Shown one piece after another: positions 7,536-16,817 of a stretch of 64,000 nucleotides of DNA. Made by a program: the position numbers and the translations under genes. Under the pieces are notes generated by a model. The model ran no database searches. It was given only the letters and a program-made list of their open reading frames with translations, and was not told the DNA's origin. Source of the DNA: Peptococcaceae bacterium UBA7702 (lineage in GTDB: Bacteria; Bacillota; Dehalobacteriia; UBA7702); the NCBI GenBank assembly GCA_002482535.1, contig DLGE01000011.1, positions 1 through 64,000 on the forward strand. The letters run 5' to 3'. Within the stretch, counting starts at the first letter, position 1, and every line of letters starts with the position of its first letter.

Positions 7536-8741
7536 TTAATAGCCCTTTCCGGCGATGGCGTCGGCCATTTTAGCAACCTGCACCATTTCTTTGACGTCGT
7601 GGACGCGGATCATATCAGCACCCTTCACAATGGAAATGGCAGTCACCGCCGCGTCTCCCATGAGGCGCTGATCCGCCGGGGCGTCCAAGACGAGACCCAC
7701 GGATTTTTTGCGGGAAGCCGCCATCAGCAAGGGACAATTCAGCGATTTCAGCTCCGCTAATTTATTGGTGAGCAAGAGATTGTGTTCGAGATTCTTGCCA
7801 AAACCAAAACCGGGATCGACAATGATCTTATTTCTGTCACAGCCGGCTTCTACGGCAATATCGATGCTCTTTCTCAAAAACGACGTCACTTCCGCCATGA
7901 AATTATCATACACCGCCTCGTTTTTATTATGCATCAAAATAACGGGACAATCCGCTTTGGCGGCCACGGCGGCCATTTCCCCTTGGTCGTATTGGAAGCC
8001 CCAAACATCGTTGATGATTTTGGCGCCGGCCTTGAGCGCCCCTTGAACCGTCTCGGCTTTGTAGGAATCAATGGAAATCGGCACCTTCAGTTTACCTCGG
8101 AGTTTTTCAATGACCGGTAAAACACGTTCCATCTCCTCGGCGGCGGAAATCTCCATTTTGCCGGGATAAGGCCGAGTGCTCTCCCCGCCAATGTCGATGA
8201 TATCGGCGCCGTCTTCCGCCATGGCCAAAGCGTGCTCCACGGCAGCATCCACATCCATCCATTTGCCGCCATCGGAAAAAGAATCCGGTGTGCAATTTAA
8301 AATTCCCATCACCAAAGTTCTTTCACCGAAAACAAGCTCGCCGCCGTCGTAGGCAATGACCCGGTCTACCTCCTTCATGCCGTAATGAAGCAGCTCTTTG
8401 ATCTCATCGGCCAACCGCGGTAAACCAAAGTCCTGCATTTTCAGTCTTCTGACCAGCACTTTAAACTGGTCCTCCCGGGCCATCATCAGCACGGCGGAGC
8501 GATTTGATTTATGAATCAGCACATCGTGGTGGGTCACCACCTCGCCGCCGAGAGAAAGCAGGGATTCCTTCAAAACCTGGACGCCGGGGTCGCGGATATT
8601 ATCTGCATAAATATTCAGATATCCCGCTTTCCCTGCCATATACCTGGCGCCGTAATCCGAAGGCTTGATAAAACGCTCGTTGAAACGGTAAATTTCCATG
8701 GCATTGTCGAAGGATACGATCCGGACGTTAAATTTACTCAT
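7536..8741 (-). CDS. folP: Dihydropteroate synthase with N-terminal extension
   Basis: FolP condenses 6-hydroxymethyl-dihydropterin pyrophosphate with p-aminobenzoate and is the sulfonamide target. The catalytic TIM barrel occupies about residues 140-400, with VMGILNCTPDSFSDGG, DIIDIGGESTRPYP, IDSYKAETVQGAL, INDVWG, VDPGFGFGK and MAASRKKS. About 130 residues precede the barrel, giving 401 in total where the minimal enzyme has about 280. That part contains no motif I recognise. The start at 8741 (MSKFNVRIV) follows an AGGTGG site; five extra residues to 8756 are possible. Confidence 0.93.
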   Translation of the reverse strand: MSKFNVRIVSFDNAMEIYRFNERFIKPSDYGARYMAGKAGYLNIYADNIRDPGVQVLKESLLSLGGEVVTHHDVLIHKSNRSAVLMMAREDQFKVLVRRLKMQDFGLPRLADEIKELLHYGMKEVDRVIAYDGGELVFGERTLVMGILNCTPDSFSDGGKWMDVDAAVEHALAMAEDGADIIDIGGESTRPYPGKMEISAAEEMERVLPVIEKLRGKLKVPISIDSYKAETVQGALKAGAKIINDVWGFQYDQGEMAAVAAKADCPVILMHNKNEAVYDNFMAEVTSFLRKSIDIAVEAGCDRNKIIVDPGFGFGKNLEHNLLLTNKLAELKSLNCPLLMAASRKKSVGLVLDAPADQRLMGDAAVTAISIVKGADMIRVHDVKEMVQVAKMADAIAGKGY

Positions 8742-8752
8742 TATCATCCACC

Positions 8753-9250
8753 TCACACTGTGATCACCGGTTGTTTTTCCGGTGAGAATTTTTTACATTC
8801 GGCCAGCACAGGGCAGTCGTAACAGGGACGGCTTTCCTTGTCGGCACGATACAACAACAAATCAAAGCCCGCCCCGTCCTTTTTACGGTGGTGGGCAATG
8901 GCTTTTAAAATCAACCTACTTTCCGCATCAGAAAAGCCCGCTTCAAAAAGGAGCGGGCGGGCCAAAACCGCCCCTTCCACACTATGATCCAAGGCTTCGT
9001 CTGCATATTCTTTGAAGCGCCCGATATCGTGGAGAAAGGCGGCGGCATAGATCATTTCCTTGGCCGCTTCTGGGGAAAAGGACTCCAATTCCCCGCAGGG
9101 AACCTCTCCGGTCAAATAGAGAATGTAGGCCGTGCGCGCCGTTTCCCAACAGTGATTGCGGTCATGGCGGCAAAAACGGCGCGTTTCCTCGCAACGGCTG
9201 ATCTGATCCATATATTCTTTATATTGCGGGGAACGCAGAAGCCTCCCCAT
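8753..9250 (-). CDS. HD-domain metal-dependent phosphohydrolase family protein
   Basis: A small HD-superfamily protein with FCRHDRNHCWETARTAY, then AAAFLHDIGRFKEY (the HD pair) and the histidines of DHSVEGA and IAHHRKK. A C-terminal cysteine cluster, RPCYDCPVLAECKKF, could bind a metal. Physiological substrate unknown. The start MGRLLRSPQY at 9250 gives 165 residues and aligns with how such proteins usually begin, but its ribosome-binding site is weak. An ATG at 9301 inside ftsH has GGAGG at good distance and would add 17 lysine-rich residues. It lies between ftsH and folP. Confidence 0.85.
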   Translation of the reverse strand: MGRLLRSPQYKEYMDQISRCEETRRFCRHDRNHCWETARTAYILYLTGEVPCGELESFSPEAAKEMIYAAAFLHDIGRFKEYADEALDHSVEGAVLARPLLFEAGFSDAESRLILKAIAHHRKKDGAGFDLLLYRADKESRPCYDCPVLAECKKFSPEKQPVITV

Positions 9251-9260
9251 TTTTATCAGC

Positions 9261-11282
9261 TTATTCTTTTGGCTCTTTTTGTTCGTCTGATTTGTCGCCA
9301 TGATCGGAATCCTCCGCGCCGCCGGTTTCCACGGTTTCTTCGGGATTTTCGAGGACAGCGTTTTCTTTTTCCGTCTGCTCCGCAGGTTCCTTTTGGGCGT
9401 CAAAAGCTTCAAAGGATTTTTTACCGTTGGCGATGTCGATGTCCAGTTCGGCGGGAATCCCATTTCCTTCCGGTTCCGGCAATGTCCTGCCGTTCATCAC
9501 GTCGAGGAATTCATCGGCGCCCACGGTTTCTTTTTCATAGAGCAGCTTGGCAATGGCGTGGAGCCGATCCACGTGCTCCGTTAAAATTTCCGTGCAGCGT
9601 TGGTAGGCCGTATCCATCATCTTGCGGGCTTCCTTATCAATGGCCGAGGCCACTTCTTCGGAAAAACCGCGGTCATGACCGAGTTCTCTGCCGAGAAATA
9701 CCTGCTCTTCATTGTGACCAAAGGTCAAAGCGCCGATTTCCTTGGACATGCCGTATTTCGTGATCATCTTGCGCACGATTTCCGTAGCCCGTTGCAAATC
9801 GTTTTGTGCACCGGTGCTGACGTCTTTCAGAATCAGTTCTTCGGCGATGCGGCCACCAAGGAAAACAACGATTTCCTCTTCCATGTGGCTTTTCGTGACA
9901 AAGTTTCTGTCTTCTTCCGGCAACATCAGGGTATAGCCGCCGGCGCGGCCCCGGGGTATGATGGAAATCTTATGGACAGGGTCGGCGGTAGGGCAATAGA
10001 AGGCCGCCACGGCGTGACCCGCTTCATGATAAGATACAAGTTTTTTCTCTGCGGGGGAAACAACCTTGCTTTTCTTTTCGGGGCCGGCGATCACCCGTTC
10101 GCTGGCATCTTCCATTTCCGGCATATTGATCTCGGTTTTGCGGCGGCGGGCGGCAAGGAGCGCCGCCTCATTGAAGAGATTCGCCAAATCCGCCCCGGAG
10201 AAACCGGGGGTGCGCCGGGCAATGACGGCGAGGTTGATATCGCTGCCCAAAGGTTTCCCTTTGGAGTGGACTCCCAAAATTTCTTCCCTGCCCTTGACGT
10301 CGGGCATACCGACGCTGATCTGCCGGTCGAAGCGGCCCGGACGCAACAGCGCCGGGTCTAAAATATCAGGACGGTTGGTGGCTGCGATGACGATGATACC
10401 GGAATTTTCCGCGAAGCCGTCCATTTCCACGAGGAGCTGATTTAAGGTCTGCTCCCTTTCATCGTGACCGCCGCCGACACCGGCGCCGCGCTGACGGCCC
10501 ACGGCATCGATTTCATCGATAAACACGATGCAGGGAGAATTTTTCTTAGCCTGTTCAAACAGGTCACGGACCCGGGAAGCGCCGACACCGACGAACATTT
10601 CCACAAAATCGGAGCCGCTGATGCTGAAAAAGGGTACGCCCGCTTCACCGGCAACGGCTTTCGCCAAAAGGGTCTTCCCGGTACCGGGATAACCGAAAAG
10701 CAACACACCTTTGGGAATCTTAGCGCCCAAGGCGTTGTATTTGCGGCCGTCCTTTAGGAAATCAACGATTTCCGCAAGTTCTTCTTCCACTTCATCGACG
10801 CCGGCAACGTCTTTAAACGTTACCTTCTTGTCGCCGGGGGCTTGCATTCTGGCTTTGCTTTTGCCAAACTGCATGACTTTGGAACCGCCGCCCTGGCTCT
10901 GATTCATCATGAAGATGAATACGCCTAAAATAATGATCATGGGAATCAACATGATCAGCATACTCTGCCACCAGGGGTCCCCGGCTTCTTCCGTAAAAGA
11001 CACGGAAGATCCGGCGCTTTCCAAGGTGGTGATGATCTCATTTTCCGGCGGAATTGTCGCTTTATATTCGTTACCGTCTTTATCCGTAGCCTTAACGTCC
11101 CAGGCATTGTCCGCCGCGACGATGACCACTTCCTCAAAAAGACCGGAGTCTGCTTTACTCATGAACTCGGAAGAGGTCATTTCGGTAACATTCTGGCTTT
11201 CCTTCGACATGAACTGTACCGCTGTAATGACGGCCAGAACAATAAGAAGATAAACCATAATATTTTTAATGTATTTCTTCAA
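9261..11282 (-). CDS. ftsH: ATP-dependent zinc metalloprotease FtsH
   Basis: FtsH is a membrane-anchored hexameric AAA+ protease that degrades misfolded membrane and regulatory proteins. Two N-terminal membrane segments (about residues 8-26 and 105-127) bracket an extracytoplasmic domain. The AAA+ module has GYPGTGKT (Walker A), IVFIDEID (Walker B) and an SRH with NRPDILDPALLRPGRFD; the protease has HEAGH. The C-terminus ends in a long Glu-rich tail. The true start is probably TTG at 11282 (MKKYIKNIM), with AAGGAGG five bases upstream; the frame to 11300 would start inside that site. Length is then 673 residues. Confidence 0.97.
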   Translation of the reverse strand: MKKYIKNIMVYLLIVLAVITAVQFMSKESQNVTEMTSSEFMSKADSGLFEEVVIVAADNAWDVKATDKDGNEYKATIPPENEIITTLESAGSSVSFTEEAGDPWWQSMLIMLIPMIIILGVFIFMMNQSQGGGSKVMQFGKSKARMQAPGDKKVTFKDVAGVDEVEEELAEIVDFLKDGRKYNALGAKIPKGVLLFGYPGTGKTLLAKAVAGEAGVPFFSISGSDFVEMFVGVGASRVRDLFEQAKKNSPCIVFIDEIDAVGRQRGAGVGGGHDEREQTLNQLLVEMDGFAENSGIIVIAATNRPDILDPALLRPGRFDRQISVGMPDVKGREEILGVHSKGKPLGSDINLAVIARRTPGFSGADLANLFNEAALLAARRRKTEINMPEMEDASERVIAGPEKKSKVVSPAEKKLVSYHEAGHAVAAFYCPTADPVHKISIIPRGRAGGYTLMLPEEDRNFVTKSHMEEEIVVFLGGRIAEELILKDVSTGAQNDLQRATEIVRKMITKYGMSKEIGALTFGHNEEQVFLGRELGHDRGFSEEVASAIDKEARKMMDTAYQRCTEILTEHVDRLHAIAKLLYEKETVGADEFLDVMNGRTLPEPEGNGIPAELDIDIANGKKSFEAFDAQKEPAEQTEKENAVLENPEETVETGGAEDSDHGDKSDEQKEPKE

Positions 11283-11322
11283 GGTTTCCTCCTTATGCAA
11301 ACAACTCTAAATATACGAGCTT

Positions 11323-11331
11323 ATTATAACA
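11323..11331 (-). promoter_or_regulatory. Extended -10 promoter of ftsH
   Basis: The minus strand reads TGTTATAAT, an extended -10 element, 40 bases before the TTG start of ftsH. No good -35 is visible 17 bases upstream (about TTTTAA), as is usual for extended -10 promoters. Confidence 0.55.
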
Positions 11332-11361
11332 CAAAAGACAAGGACTTAAAAGGGATATTGA

Positions 11362-12690
11362 TCAATTATTTGAATAATTCCCAAAAAAAAGCCTGATCAA
11401 AATATTCCTCTCTCCCGGCGCCGCGAAGAAGCGGCGGCCGACGACCCAAAGGACGCGTTTCCCCACGGCAAGGAGCAAGGTTTTTTCCCGTTGGCTGATC
11501 GCTATTTTTTCATCAATAAAATAATCGCTGAGCTTCTTTGATTTGCCATCTTTTAACAGAACCCAGTCGCCTCTTTGCCGGTAACGCAAGACCGGCGGCT
11601 GCTCCCGAAAAAGCTCCGCGGGGAAAAGACCAAAAGCGTTAGAGGAGCCTTGTCCCCCTCCTTCATCAGGTCGAGTTTCCACCGTAACACCAATTTCCGC
11701 GATATCGACTTTGCCGCAAAGGGGCAGCGCCACATAGAGTCGGGGTATGCTGCGTTCCCTTGTGGTACCGAAAAGAAAGCGGTTTTCTTCCAGTCGTACC
11801 CAAAGCTCTTTGGTCAAAGGCAATGCCTTGCCCTCTTTCAGGCCGAAGATCTTTTCGGTCAGCCCATAATCGATGGTGCTCCCGGCTTTGGCCGCCGCGG
11901 CCCGGATCACCCGCCTGGCCATGGGTTCGGCCAAACTGAGGAGGTCCTCCCGGTCAAGAATCAAATCCGCGTTTTCGGCTTGCAGAAAAAAATCGAGATA
12001 TTCCACGGCGGCATCGTCTAACACCTTATCGTCGCCGGCGGCAATGACGGAAAAGCGGTAGATGGCGTCAACAACGTCGGGATTGATCGTTTCCATCAGC
12101 GGCAGCAATCTATGGCGCACCTTATTACGGGTATAGGCGGTATCGGCGTTGGTGGCGTCTTCGGCAAAAGCAACACCGTGTTCTTGGCAATAGGCCACCA
12201 GGTCCTCTTTGAGCACACAAAGGAAGGGCCGGCCAAGATCCCCTTCCCGCGGGGCCATCCCAGCAACGCCCTTTAGACCGCTGCCCCTGATCAGATGCAA
12301 CAGCACTGTTTCCGCCGCGTCATTTTTATGGTGGGCTGTCAAAATCAGATCCGCACCCAAGCTACGAAAAAAGCCGTACCGTTCCTCCCGGCCGGTCTCC
12401 TCAAGGCCCTGACGCCGCTCTTTGGCCAAGGCGGCGATATCGCAGCGAGAAAGGCGAAAGGGAACGCCGTGATCTGCCGCGAAAGTCCGTACCAGCTCTT
12501 CGTCGCTGGCGGCGGCCTCCCGGAGGCCATGATTGAGGTGGGCGATTTGATAGTCGTAAGCCGGGAAGCGGGACAGCATGAAATAAGCCAGCGCCATGGA
12601 ATCGGCGCCGCCGGAAACGGCCAGGACAATGCGGTGGACATTGTCTAAAATATGATTTTTGGCGATAAACTCTTTTACGGTTTGTTCCAT
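11362..12690 (-). CDS. tilS: tRNA(Ile)-lysidine synthase
   Basis: TilS attaches lysine to C34 of the CAU-anticodon tRNA-Ile so that it reads AUA; it is essential in most bacteria. The N-terminal N-type ATP pyrophosphatase domain shows IVLAVSGGADSMAL (P-loop SGGxDS), AHLNHGLR, and LTAHHKNDAAETVLLHLIRG. The 442-residue length includes the C-terminal tRNA-binding domains. The ATG at 12690 has only a weak ribosome-binding site. The spoIIE-tilS-ftsH order matches other Clostridia, though the hpt gene often found here is absent. Confidence 0.95.
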   Translation of the reverse strand: MEQTVKEFIAKNHILDNVHRIVLAVSGGADSMALAYFMLSRFPAYDYQIAHLNHGLREAAASDEELVRTFAADHGVPFRLSRCDIAALAKERRQGLEETGREERYGFFRSLGADLILTAHHKNDAAETVLLHLIRGSGLKGVAGMAPREGDLGRPFLCVLKEDLVAYCQEHGVAFAEDATNADTAYTRNKVRHRLLPLMETINPDVVDAIYRFSVIAAGDDKVLDDAAVEYLDFFLQAENADLILDREDLLSLAEPMARRVIRAAAAKAGSTIDYGLTEKIFGLKEGKALPLTKELWVRLEENRFLFGTTRERSIPRLYVALPLCGKVDIAEIGVTVETRPDEGGGQGSSNAFGLFPAELFREQPPVLRYRQRGDWVLLKDGKSKKLSDYFIDEKIAISQREKTLLLAVGKRVLWVVGRRFFAAPGERNILIRLFFGNYSNN

Positions 12691-12718
12691 GATTTTATTA
12701 TATCCGAAGATCTCTTAA

Positions 12719-12774
12719 AAAGCAAAAAACGCGGAGGGAAATTCTACGGGAATTTCAAACCGCGTTTTTTGCTT
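12719..12774 (-). terminator. Terminator after spoIIE
   Basis: Long arms (12719-12734 and 12760-12774; AGCAAAAAACGCGG pairing with CCGCGTTTTTTGCT) followed on the minus strand by TTTTTAAG. Two more hairpins lie between it and spoIIE: ACGGTTA/TAACCGT at about 12816-12835 and GGCTCTCT/AGAGCAGCC at 12847-12867. Their role is unclear. Confidence 0.8.
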
Positions 12775-12884
12775 CGGTTTTTCATTATTTCATTCACACC
12801 CAAAAACACCGCGTCTACGGTTAATGGGTAACCGTCCTGTTGATTTGGCTCTCTATACAGAGCAGCCTTTGTTGAGCGCATACG

Positions 12885-15341
12885 CTATACGACTTTGGCG
12901 ACAGTAACCGTGATGTCGTCACGAACCTTGCCGCCGCCCAGCTTCACCGCTTGGTTAGCAATGCGCTCCCCGATGACTTTGGCTTCTTCTTGATAGTTTT
13001 TTTCTACCAGGGAAACAAGCCAGGAATCGGGTTCTTCGCTGCCTTCGGCGGTTTCACATATCCCGTCGCTGGCTAAAATAATAATATCGCCCTTTCTGAT
13101 TTCTTCCTTAAATGATTTGGTGGGCGCTTCTCCGCCGAAGCCGACCATCATCGGCTGCCCGTAAATCACTTTCATCCCCTTTCCCGGTGTGCAGAGATAG
13201 GAGGCGCCGGCGCCCAGCTTCACAAATTCCGCCTCCCGTCGGAAAAGATCCAAAAGGCAGAGGTCGATGGTGGCGTAGATATCGTCCTCTCGGTCCATCA
13301 GCATCAGATAACTGACGAGACCGGCGGCGAAATCACGGTCGAAACCGCACTCCAACACCTCTTTCACCAGAGATATGGTCAGTTCCGATTCTTTTCGCGC
13401 TTTCGGCCCGCTGCCCATGCCGTCACTAATCATCAGCGCTTCTTTGGCCTCGGATAAGACCACTTCGGCATTGGCGTCGCCGCAGACGGCGCTGCCTTCT
13501 TTGGTCAACTGTACCGAGCTGACGGAGAGGCTCGCGGCGCCTTTGATCACAAAACGGCAGTTACAGACAAAATTTGTATCCTTGCCGCCGCAGCAACATT
13601 CCGCGGCAGCGTACTCTTTCCCGGTCAGACTATAGATGGCGGCGGCGATGATTTCCCCGCAATTCCTGGTACCCCGGCAATGGCGCATTTTTAAGCGCAA
13701 GCCTAAATCATTTTCTGTGACGCTCTCTACCACGATTTTATCGACGTTCAGTCCTTTTTTGCGAATTTCCGTACCGAGTTTTGCGTTGAGCAGATCCTTG
13801 AAAGCTCGGTAAGAATTGATGTTATGACTCAAGGCATTGAGCAGGCGAACCGTATTATCAAGCTGGCTCAAGGCCAGATAACGGCTGCCCACCACTTGTT
13901 TTTGCCAAAACTCATTTTTACGGTAGAGTTCATAAAGGCAGTTCACCGCCGCGGTAATCTCCTTATGGTGACAGCATTTGCGGCGAAATTTTTCCGGCAG
14001 ATCTTTGATGGTAATGCCATCGTTGGCTTCGGCCAAAGCAAAAACGCGCATCAGGTCTTTATAGGTGGCGGCGAAATCGCTATCCCAGCAGACGGCCCTT
14101 AGAGAGCAACCCCTGCATACTTTATCAGAAATATGGTCCAAAATCGATTTAATGTTCTTTTCCGCTTTGGGCTCCGCTTCCTTATGAATATCACGGAGCC
14201 TATCGCTTAAAAGCGAAAGATTCTTTCCCGCTTCAGTAAGACGGCTAACGGCGTATTCATCGTTTCTCGGTTTCAGTTCCGTTTTGACCGGAACAGCGCT
14301 TTGCCCCGCAACCAATTCGGTGAGGCGGAAGATCATACCTTTGGGTATCGCCAGGAAGAGGACTGCTCCGATCAGCGTTTCCACGACCGAAGACGTTAAC
14401 AGCGTCGTATTAAGGAGATAAAGCGAAAGCAATAGGTTTCCCAGCAGATACCCAAAGATGATTCCGGGACGGCGGAATTTCGTAAAGATTCCTGCCATAA
14501 ACCCGGAAAACGCATACACCCCGATGGCGGAAGGGCTTACCATCGCGGATAAACTGGGGATAACTCCGACCACAGCACCGACAGCGGCGCCGCCTCCGGC
14601 GCCGGCAGTCAACGCCGCAGTTAAGATCAAAAGGCACATGATAATATTCGCGGGAGATACGGAATAAACCGCGATATGATCCATACCCAACAATAAACCA
14701 ACGGCTAAAACCAATATGCATAGGATATCTCCCCGTCCCGGTTTTTCCATACTGCTTAAAAGTTGCCATACCTCAAATGCCCGATACAGTATATAGGAAA
14801 GACCGGCGGCTAAGACGCTTTCCCCCAAGGTGATGACGAGGAGCGTATCCGATATGCCGCTAAATACCAGGAAAAGGCCGCGTATTACGACGGTTGTGGA
14901 AAATACGATGATCGGCAGGTAATAACGCGACTTCTTCCCGGAAACGGAATACAAAAGAAAACAGAAAAACTCTGCCAGCAAAACAGCGGCATAAATGGGA
15001 AAATCCTGAGGTACGAACCAATAATAGCCAAAAAGCGCCGGTAATATCCAAAAAAAGATGCGCCTTTTGTCATAAAGGGACGCTGCCGCGAACCAGGCGA
15101 TACCGAAAGGATAAAGGATGTCTAAGAAGCCGGCGCCGGCCAGAAAAAGACCGATGCCGCCCAGAATGAAGGTAGATGCGGAAAAATAACAGCGGATGAT
15201 TTCCCGCAAGGGATGTTCTTTTTTCTCTTGGTAAAGATGCTCCTTTTTCCCCGACTGTGCGCCTTCAAAGGCATAGAATTTCACCGGTTCGCTCACAATA
15301 TCACTTCCTCTGCCCATGCTGAAACTATTTTCTTTTTGCAT
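12885..15341 (-). CDS. spoIIE: Stage II sporulation protein E (PP2C phosphatase)
   Basis: SpoIIE dephosphorylates SpoIIAA to release sigma-F in the forespore and helps polar septation. The 818 residues match the family: a basic N-terminus, about ten membrane helices (residues 50-340), a central FtsZ-interacting region, and a C-terminal PP2C domain with MISDGMGSGPKA and ILASDGICETAEG metal-binding aspartates. A CRGCSLRAVCWD cysteine motif is at about 405. The ATG at 15341 lacks a strong ribosome-binding site, and an in-frame ATG lies eight codons on. A sporulation-type promoter lies just upstream. This gene shows the host forms endospores. Confidence 0.96.
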   Translation of the reverse strand: MQKENSFSMGRGSDIVSEPVKFYAFEGAQSGKKEHLYQEKKEHPLREIIRCYFSASTFILGGIGLFLAGAGFLDILYPFGIAWFAAASLYDKRRIFFWILPALFGYYWFVPQDFPIYAAVLLAEFFCFLLYSVSGKKSRYYLPIIVFSTTVVIRGLFLVFSGISDTLLVITLGESVLAAGLSYILYRAFEVWQLLSSMEKPGRGDILCILVLAVGLLLGMDHIAVYSVSPANIIMCLLILTAALTAGAGGGAAVGAVVGVIPSLSAMVSPSAIGVYAFSGFMAGIFTKFRRPGIIFGYLLGNLLLSLYLLNTTLLTSSVVETLIGAVLFLAIPKGMIFRLTELVAGQSAVPVKTELKPRNDEYAVSRLTEAGKNLSLLSDRLRDIHKEAEPKAEKNIKSILDHISDKVCRGCSLRAVCWDSDFAATYKDLMRVFALAEANDGITIKDLPEKFRRKCCHHKEITAAVNCLYELYRKNEFWQKQVVGSRYLALSQLDNTVRLLNALSHNINSYRAFKDLLNAKLGTEIRKKGLNVDKIVVESVTENDLGLRLKMRHCRGTRNCGEIIAAAIYSLTGKEYAAAECCCGGKDTNFVCNCRFVIKGAASLSVSSVQLTKEGSAVCGDANAEVVLSEAKEALMISDGMGSGPKARKESELTISLVKEVLECGFDRDFAAGLVSYLMLMDREDDIYATIDLCLLDLFRREAEFVKLGAGASYLCTPGKGMKVIYGQPMMVGFGGEAPTKSFKEEIRKGDIIILASDGICETAEGSEEPDSWLVSLVEKNYQEEAKVIGERIANQAVKLGGGKVRDDITVTVAKVV

Positions 15342-15358
15342 TCACTGTTTATATTTCG

Positions 15359-15391
15359 ATTATAGACCAACGGTTTCATAAACTTTGTCGC
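15359..15391 (-). promoter_or_regulatory. spoIIE-type promoter with 21-base spacing
   Basis: On the minus strand GCGACA (15386-15391, 4/6 to TTGACA) and a perfect TATAAT (15359-15364) are separated by 21 bases, the unusual spacing known for the Spo0A-activated sigma-A promoter of Bacillus subtilis spoIIE. Two TGTCGGAA strings on the same strand at 15416-15423 and 15512-15519 differ by one base from the 0A-box core TGTCGAA. Confidence 0.5.
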
Positions 15392-15540
15392 AATCGGCGC
15401 AGAAGCAAAAGAAAATTCCGACAGAATCTCGACGCAAACGGGAAAAAAGCGGAAACGAAATCCTTCTATTCTTAGTCCAAAAGGGAAAGCGCCAGGATAA
15501 ATTGACGCAGATTCCGACATTTTTCCCACTGCCCGCGGAT

Positions 15541-15978
15541 TTATTTAAAAACGAGTTTTGTACCGAAAAACAGGAGCACAACGCCGAGGAGGCGGCTCCA
15601 GGCAAAGGGGATTTTATCGGCGCCAAAGAGGCCGAAACTGTCGATCAACAAAGCGGCGCTGACCTGAAAAAGGATGATCACCGCCGTGGCGTTACCAACG
15701 CCGAGATGGGCCATGCCGGCAACGACGGCAAAGATGATGACAGCGCTTAAAATACCACCCAAATAACCGTACCAAGGGATTTCAAAAAACCGGGACCAAT
15801 CTCCCTTGCCGATGCCGAAGAGAAGCAACAGGGCAATGACGGCAGCGCCGATCAAATGAACGACCAGGGTATTTTCGGCAATGCCGATGACCTTTCCGGC
15901 GGCTGTATTAAAGGTTCCCTGCAGCGCCATGGCCGTGCCGGCAACGGCGGCGAAGAGAATCGATGACCATTGATGCAT
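15541..15978 (-). CDS. YdcZ/DUF606-family membrane protein, second copy
   Basis: A 145-residue protein with about five hydrophobic segments, similar in pattern to the product of 5482-5931. Both contain a near-identical GLFGADKIPFAWSRLLG / GWLGADRIPLDYNRVIG stretch in the C-terminal third. The ATG at 15978 is preceded by AAGGAG. It is divergent from the YetF-like gene and separated from spoIIE by about 200 bases, so it is probably monocistronic. Substrate unknown. Confidence 0.85.
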   Translation of the reverse strand: MHQWSSILFAAVAGTAMALQGTFNTAAGKVIGIAENTLVVHLIGAAVIALLLLFGIGKGDWSRFFEIPWYGYLGGILSAVIIFAVVAGMAHLGVGNATAVIILFQVSAALLIDSFGLFGADKIPFAWSRLLGVVLLFFGTKLVFK

Positions 15979-16074
15979 AGTTACGCTCCTTGCTTTTTCT
16001 TCTATTGTGTCCGATATTCCAATAAAATACCGTCATTCAGACAATACTATAAGGAAAAAGAAAGGGAGATTGTT

Positions 16075-16758
16075 ATGGAGCTTCCTTTGGTGTCCGCCAC
16101 CATATTGAAAACCGGCGCGCTTTTTTTGCTGACCCTTATCTGCTTCCGTCTGATGGGGTATCGCTCTTTGGGCGACATGGAACCCCTGGACTACGTGATC
16201 GTTCTCGGTATCGGCGAAATCATGGGGTCCCCTCTGGCCGCCGCGGATAAAAGCATTCTTTACCCGGCCTTGGCCATCGTCATTTTAACACTGCTGCAAA
16301 TCTCCCTTTCGGCGCTGTACGCCAGGGTTCCCAAATTGGGCAAAGTGATGGAGGGCGGTCCCGTTCCCGTCATCAAAAACGGCAAGATCATTGAGAGAAA
16401 CCTTGCCCGTTACCGGATTGACAACAATTCCATCATGGAAGAATTGCGCATCAAAGGCGTCCGCGACGAAAATGACGTGGATCTCGCCTATTTGGAACCA
16501 AGCGGCCGTTTCAGCGTGATCTTAAAAAAGGAAGCTTCGCCGGTAACGCCCCGTTATTTCGGGGAAAAGGGCTCCCTTACCTTGGTAGAAAAGGGGGAGA
16601 TTCGGCCGGAGTATTGGGAGGATAAAGAAATCGATAAAAAGGCCATCCTCGCCTTTCTCGCTGAAGAAAACGTGAGATCCTGGTCGGAAATTGAAACATT
16701 GCTTTATAAAAACGGTAACTACATCTTAGAAAGGAAAAATAACCAAGGTAAAACGTAA
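16075..16758 (+). CDS. YetF-like DUF421 membrane protein
   Basis: A 227-residue protein with three N-terminal membrane helices (about residues 5-85) and a soluble C-terminal DUF421 domain containing GGPVPVIKNGKIIERNL and LRIKGVRDENDVDLAYLEPSG, the hallmark of the YetF/YrbG group. Such proteins are found in many sporulators, some with roles in germination or envelope stress, but the biochemical function is not settled. The start at 16075 (MELPLV) follows AAGGGAGA; the frame from 15970 adds 35 residues read from the divergent promoter region. Confidence 0.87.
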   Translation: MELPLVSATILKTGALFLLTLICFRLMGYRSLGDMEPLDYVIVLGIGEIMGSPLAAADKSILYPALAIVILTLLQISLSALYARVPKLGKVMEGGPVPVIKNGKIIERNLARYRIDNNSIMEELRIKGVRDENDVDLAYLEPSGRFSVILKKEASPVTPRYFGEKGSLTLVEKGEIRPEYWEDKEIDKKAILAFLAEENVRSWSEIETLLYKNGNYILERKNNQGKT

Positions 16759-16776
16759 AAAATTGCGATTTTCCTC

Positions 16777-16805
16777 TTGACTTTTTTTTCGTTTTATATC
16801 ATAAT
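16777..16805 (+). promoter_or_regulatory. Sigma-A promoter of the tRNA-Met-Glu pair
   Basis: TTGACT (16777-16782) and CATAAT (16800-16805) with a 17-base T-rich spacer, 12 bases before the tRNA-Met 5' end. Confidence 0.7.
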
Positions 16806-16817
16806 TGTTATTGCTGT

